12,084 bases of DNA, from contig JAQVDF010000015.1 of the NCBI GenBank assembly GCA_028698405.1, positions 1 through 12,084 on the forward strand, in the 5' to 3' direction. Shown here one piece after another: positions 8,143 to 12,084 of this stretch. Position numbers and translations under genes: made by a program. The stretch comes from Phenylobacterium sp. Lineage in GTDB: Bacteria; Pseudomonadota; Alphaproteobacteria; Caulobacterales; Caulobacteraceae. The notes beneath the pieces were generated by a model, which saw nothing but the letters and a program-made list of their open reading frames with translations, made no database searches and was not told the origin of the DNA. The number at the start of each line of letters is the position of its first letter. Within the stretch, counting starts at the first letter, position 1.

Positions 8143-8412
8143 ATGTCGATCACGGCCGAACGCAAGGCTGAACTGATCAAGACCCACGCTCGCGGCGACG
8201 CGGACACGGGCAGCGCCGAAGTGCAGGTGGCGATCCTCACCGAACGCATCGCCAACCTCACCGAGCACTTCAAGACGCACAAGAAGGACAACCACTCGCG
8301 CCGGGGCCTGCTGAAGCTGGTCTCCCAGCGCCGCTCGCTTCTCGACCACCTGAAGGAGCGCGACGTCCAGCGTTACCAGGCCCTGATCGAGAAGCTCGGT
8401 CTGCGCCGCTGA
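8143..8412 (+). CDS. rpsO: 30S ribosomal protein S15
   Basis: S15 is a primary binder of 16S rRNA in the central domain of the 30S subunit and forms an intersubunit bridge. The 89 residues match the family length. The conserved features are [36 protein letters not shown], then [12 protein letters not shown] and a basic C-terminus. A strong Shine-Dalgarno GGAGAA at 8130-8135 lies within the end of truB, seven bases before the ATG. In E. coli S15 represses its own translation through a leader structure. Here truB ends only three bases upstream, so any such operator would have to lie in truB coding sequence; I do not see a clear one. Confidence 0.99.
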   Translation: MSITAERKAELIKTHARGDADTGSAEVQVAILTERIANLTEHFKTHKKDNHSRRGLLKLVSQRRSLLDHLKERDVQRYQALIEKLGLRR

Positions 8413-8420
8413 CACATCGC

Positions 8421-8444
8421 CGCCCCCGCCAATGCGCGGGGGCG
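8421..8444 (+). terminator. GC-rich hairpin after rpsO (attenuator or processing site)
   Basis: CGCCCCCGC (8421-8429) and GCGGGGGCG (8436-8444) form a perfect 9-bp stem with a six-base loop, eight bases after the rpsO stop. The following bases (TCGCATAT) are not a T-run, so it may be only a partial terminator. It may instead protect the rpsO 3' end. In E. coli a terminator also sits between rpsO and pnp with substantial read-through. Confidence 0.5.
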
Positions 8445-8480
8445 TCGCATATCGGGGTTCAGCCCCAGGCCGGTCGGCTG

Positions 8481-8486
8481 TAGGAT
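8481..8486 (+). promoter_or_regulatory. Weak candidate -10 for pnp
   Basis: TAGGAT at 8481-8486 matches TATAAT at four of six positions. It lies in the rpsO-pnp gap after the rpsO hairpin, which would give pnp a leader of about 200 bases. The hexamer is also the loop of a CGGTCG/CGACCG hairpin (8471-8476, 8487-8492). No convincing -35 is visible. A separate pnp promoter is expected by analogy with E. coli, but this site is speculative. Confidence 0.2.
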
Positions 8487-8509
8487 CGACCGCACGTATT
8501 TTCCGTCGC

Positions 8510-8589
8510 CCCCTCGTGACAGGCCGAGGGGACCCAGCGGCGGAGCATCGGGGTTCTCCGACGTGGAGGACCTCGTCACACGCCGAGGG
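8510..8589 (+). promoter_or_regulatory. Pair of similar hairpins in the pnp leader
   Basis: Hairpin A pairs CCCCTCG (8510-8516) with CGAGGGG (8525-8531) around loop TGACAGGC. Hairpin B pairs CCTCG (8571-8575) with CGAGG (8584-8588) around loop TCACACGC. Both have an eight-base loop and a C-rich 5' arm ending CCTCG. TGAC in loop A is complementary to GTCA at 8575-8578 of B, so a short kissing contact is possible. Between them CGGAG (8541-8545) can pair with CTCCG (8556-8560). A regulatory role is inferred only. Confidence 0.35.
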
Positions 8590-8595
8590 TTCAGA

Positions 8596-8635
8596 CGAAA
8601 TCCTCGATCCGCCTGTTCGTTTGGAGAGGATTTCG
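8596..8635 (+). promoter_or_regulatory. Long stem-loop in the pnp leader, likely RNase III/PNPase control site
   Basis: CGAAATCCTC (8596-8605) and GAGGATTTCG (8626-8635) are perfectly complementary over 10 bp. After a two-base bulge (8606-8607), TCC (8608-8610) pairs with GGA (8623-8625), closing a 12-base loop. The stem ends 61 bases before the pnp ATG. In E. coli RNase III cuts a stem in the pnp leader and PNPase then represses its own synthesis. The position here is analogous, but the sequence homology is not established. Confidence 0.5.
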
Positions 8636-8696
8636 GAACCCCGACGCCCTGTCCGCCCCCGCCGGGAATCCGCCCGCGGGATGAGAAAGAAGCACA

Positions 8697-10841
<2,145 letters not shown>

Positions 10842-10871
10842 GGGCTATTCGTACCTCTTCGGACGAAATCC

Positions 10872-10900
10872 GGCGGCCGCAGCGATGCGGCCGCCTTTTT
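10872..10900 (+). terminator. Rho-independent terminator after pnp
   Basis: GGCGGCCGCA (10872-10881) and TGCGGCCGCC (10886-10895) form a perfect 10-bp stem with loop GCGA, followed by TTTTT (10896-10900). It begins 30 bases after the pnp stop. The convergent methyltransferase gene ends at 10910, so its transcript also meets the stem 10 bases past its stop. In that direction the tail is only GGATTTCG, so it would be weak there. Confidence 0.93.
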
Positions 10901-10909
10901 CGTGGAGCC

Positions 10910-11641
10910 TCATGAGGCGGGGCGTAGCGGCACGAAGGCGACCGGCATCACCCGCCGCTCGCCGACCCGGCCGGAGGCGTCCTTCTCCACGACCATAAGC
11001 TGCTGAGCGCCGCGGCGCCCGACAGGGATCACCATGCGCCGGCCGGGGCGCAGCTGCTCGACCAGCGCCGGGGGAACGAAGGGCGCGCCTGCGGTGACCA
11101 CAATGGCGTCGAACGGGGCCTCCTCCGGCCAGCCCAGGTATCCGTCGCCGGCGCGGACCTCGACGTTCCGGTAGTCCAGCCGCGCCAGCCGTTCGGCCGC
11201 GCTGTCCGCCAACGCCTCGACCAGCTCGATGCTGAACACCTGCCGCACCAGGAGGGAGAGGATCGCCGCCTGGTAGCCCGAGCCGGTTCCAACCTCGAGC
11301 ACCCTGTCCGCGGGGCGCGTCGCCGCCAGCTCCGTCATTGCGGCCACCACCAGCGGCTGGGAGATGGTGGCCTGGTGGCCGATCGGCAGGGGATGGTCGC
11401 CGTAGGCCACGTCCTGCAGGTCGGGCGGCACGAACCGGTGGCGGGGCACGGCCTCGAAGGCGGCTCCCACCCTGGGGGTCAGCCGGCGCACCTCGCCCGC
11501 CGCGCCGGCGGCCAGCAGCTGGCGGATGTTGCGCACCATGCTCTGGCGCGCAGCCTCGCGCCCGTCGCTTTCGGCCCGGGCGCAACCGGGCAGGGCCAGC
11601 AGCGGCGCCAGAAGCGCCAGTCTTCGTCGCGTCGGGTCCAT
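10910..11641 (-). CDS. pcm: Exported protein-L-isoaspartate O-methyltransferase
   Basis: PCMT transfers methyl from S-adenosylmethionine to isoaspartyl residues in damaged proteins, starting their repair. From the ATG at 11641 it has 243 residues. The landmarks are FVPPDLQDVAYGDHPLPIGH (70-89), ATISQPLVVAAM (91-102), SAM motif I LEVGTGSGY (115-123), GDGYLGWPE (165-173), FDAIVVTAGA (177-186) and LRPGRRMVIPVG (197-208). The N-terminus MDPTRRRLALLAPLLALPGC is a signal peptide with a lipobox-like LPGC (Cys20). It therefore probably acts in the periplasm or as a lipoprotein, unlike the cytoplasmic E. coli enzyme. GAAGG lies eight bases before the ATG on the minus strand. The frame stays open upstream to 12007, but that extension is Arg/Gly/Pro-rich shadow opposite another gene. 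It is convergent with pnp. Confidence 0.9.
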   Translation of the reverse strand: MDPTRRRLALLAPLLALPGCARAESDGREAARQSMVRNIRQLLAAGAAGEVRRLTPRVGAAFEAVPRHRFVPPDLQDVAYGDHPLPIGHQATISQPLVVAAMTELAATRPADRVLEVGTGSGYQAAILSLLVRQVFSIELVEALADSAAERLARLDYRNVEVRAGDGYLGWPEEAPFDAIVVTAGAPFVPPALVEQLRPGRRMVIPVGRRGAQQLMVVEKDASGRVGERRVMPVAFVPLRPAS

Positions 11642-11751
11642 CGACGCCGCCTTCGCCACGCGATGCAACAACCGGCCGGCTGCCGGTAAAGTTTCGCGCC
11701 CGTCGTGGACGTCCCCGCGCCGCAAGACGGGCCGCGCGCGGAAGTGATCGG

Positions 11752-11794
11752 CGGGCGGCTTTCCCGCCCGGCGGCCGGCGCCCATCTCTAGGGC
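11752..11794 (+). promoter_or_regulatory. Divergent intergenic region: hairpin and weak -10 candidate
   Basis: The 197 bases between the methyltransferase start and the next rightward gene hold a 7-bp palindrome, CGGGCGG (11752-11758) with CCGCCCG (11764-11770). Downstream is a CTCTAGGGC word (11786-11794) that loosely recalls the Caulobacter -10. Either could belong to promoter control of the rightward gene. Neither is strong. Confidence 0.2.
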
Positions 11795-11838
11795 GGCGCT
11801 GCGGCTGCGGCCTCGGCGCACGGTCCAGAGATGCTCCG

Positions 11839-12084
11839 ATGACCCTGCGACGACTGCTGGCGACGCTGAAGGACCTCCCCAGACTGGCCCGGTTCGCGGC
11901 CCTGGCGGAGCTCGCCTACGACCGGGCGGCGCACGGCCAGTACGAGGCCGCCCTCGACCTGCTGCGCAAGGCCTACGCCGCCCGCGGCGAGACGGCTCCC
12001 TCGCCACGGGTGGGCGTAGAGCCCAATATGCTGGTGGTGCACATCGCAGGCCGGTTGCAGGACGTGCCGCTGACCCTGACCGCC
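11839..12084 (+). CDS. Hypothetical protein with TPR-like N-terminus (3' partial)
   Basis: From the ATG at 11839 the frame is open for 82 codons to the right edge and continues beyond it. Nearly all third positions are G or C, which marks this as the coding strand. The protein starts MTLRRLLATLKDLPRLARFA. LAYDRAAHGQYEAALDLLRK (about 24-43) follows and fits one tetratricopeptide-like helix pair (small residue, G-Y, then AAL). A PNMLVVHIAGRLQDVPLTLT stretch then looks like beta strands. I do not recognise the family. There is no signal peptide. The nearby ATG at 11831 stops after three codons. The gene is divergent from the methyltransferase, and only a weak Shine-Dalgarno (CAGAG) is seen. Confidence 0.65.
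   Translation, partial: MTLRRLLATLKDLPRLARFAALAELAYDRAAHGQYEAALDLLRKAYAARGETAPSPRVGVEPNMLVVHIAGRLQDVPLTLTA

Noticed and set aside
10910..12007. A longer 365-residue version of the isoaspartate methyltransferase
   Set aside because: The extra 122 residues are low-complexity Arg/Pro/Gly and lie antisense to the rightward gene at 11839. The ATG at 11641 has a Shine-Dalgarno and yields a clean signal peptide.
11788..12042. An 84-codon minus-strand frame near the right edge
   Set aside because: The plus-strand frame from 11839 has far stronger third-position GC bias and a TPR-like pattern.

Overview
This window is a conserved translation and RNA-metabolism cluster from a high-GC alphaproteobacterium. 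By eye it is roughly 70% GC, with almost every third codon position G or C. The alphaproteobacterial IF2 N-terminus, the NusA sequence, a YlxR protein fused to an L7Ae-like domain, and promoter words resembling the Caulobacter sigma-73 consensus all suggest Caulobacterales (Caulobacter, Phenylobacterium or a relative). The genus cannot be fixed from sequence alone.

Layout, left to right: nusA (5' part missing or replaced), ylxR and infB run rightward and end at a strong intrinsic terminator at 5273-5303. Two accessory genes follow: a small DUF2939-type lipoprotein and a cysteine-nucleophile dienelactone-hydrolase-family enzyme. Each has a candidate promoter placed so that its transcript would be leaderless. 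A good promoter at about 6690-6718 then starts rbfA-truB-rpsO, which are tightly spaced (1-base overlap, then a 3-base gap). A 284-base structured leader separates rpsO from pnp. Pnp ends at a second strong terminator at 10872-10900. A convergent gene on the minus strand encodes an exported protein-L-isoaspartate O-methyltransferase. After a divergent intergenic region, a partial TPR-like hypothetical gene runs off the right edge.

Functionally, NusA (transcription elongation, termination and antitermination), IF2 (translation initiation), RbfA (30S maturation), TruB (tRNA psi55), S15 and PNPase (RNA decay) form the classical nusA-infB-rbfA-truB-rpsO-pnp linkage coupling transcription, ribosome assembly and mRNA turnover. 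The two genes between infB and rbfA look like later additions. The accompanying terminators and promoters would break the cluster into separate transcription units.

Most of the window is ordinary core genome and I see no novel defence, mobile or biosynthetic system. The points worth a second look are: the AT-rich first ~88 bases, which replace the native start of nusA in an open frame; a structured rpsO-pnp leader that resembles in position the RNase III/PNPase autoregulatory leader of E. coli; a strong hairpin between nusA and ylxR; and possible leaderless starts.
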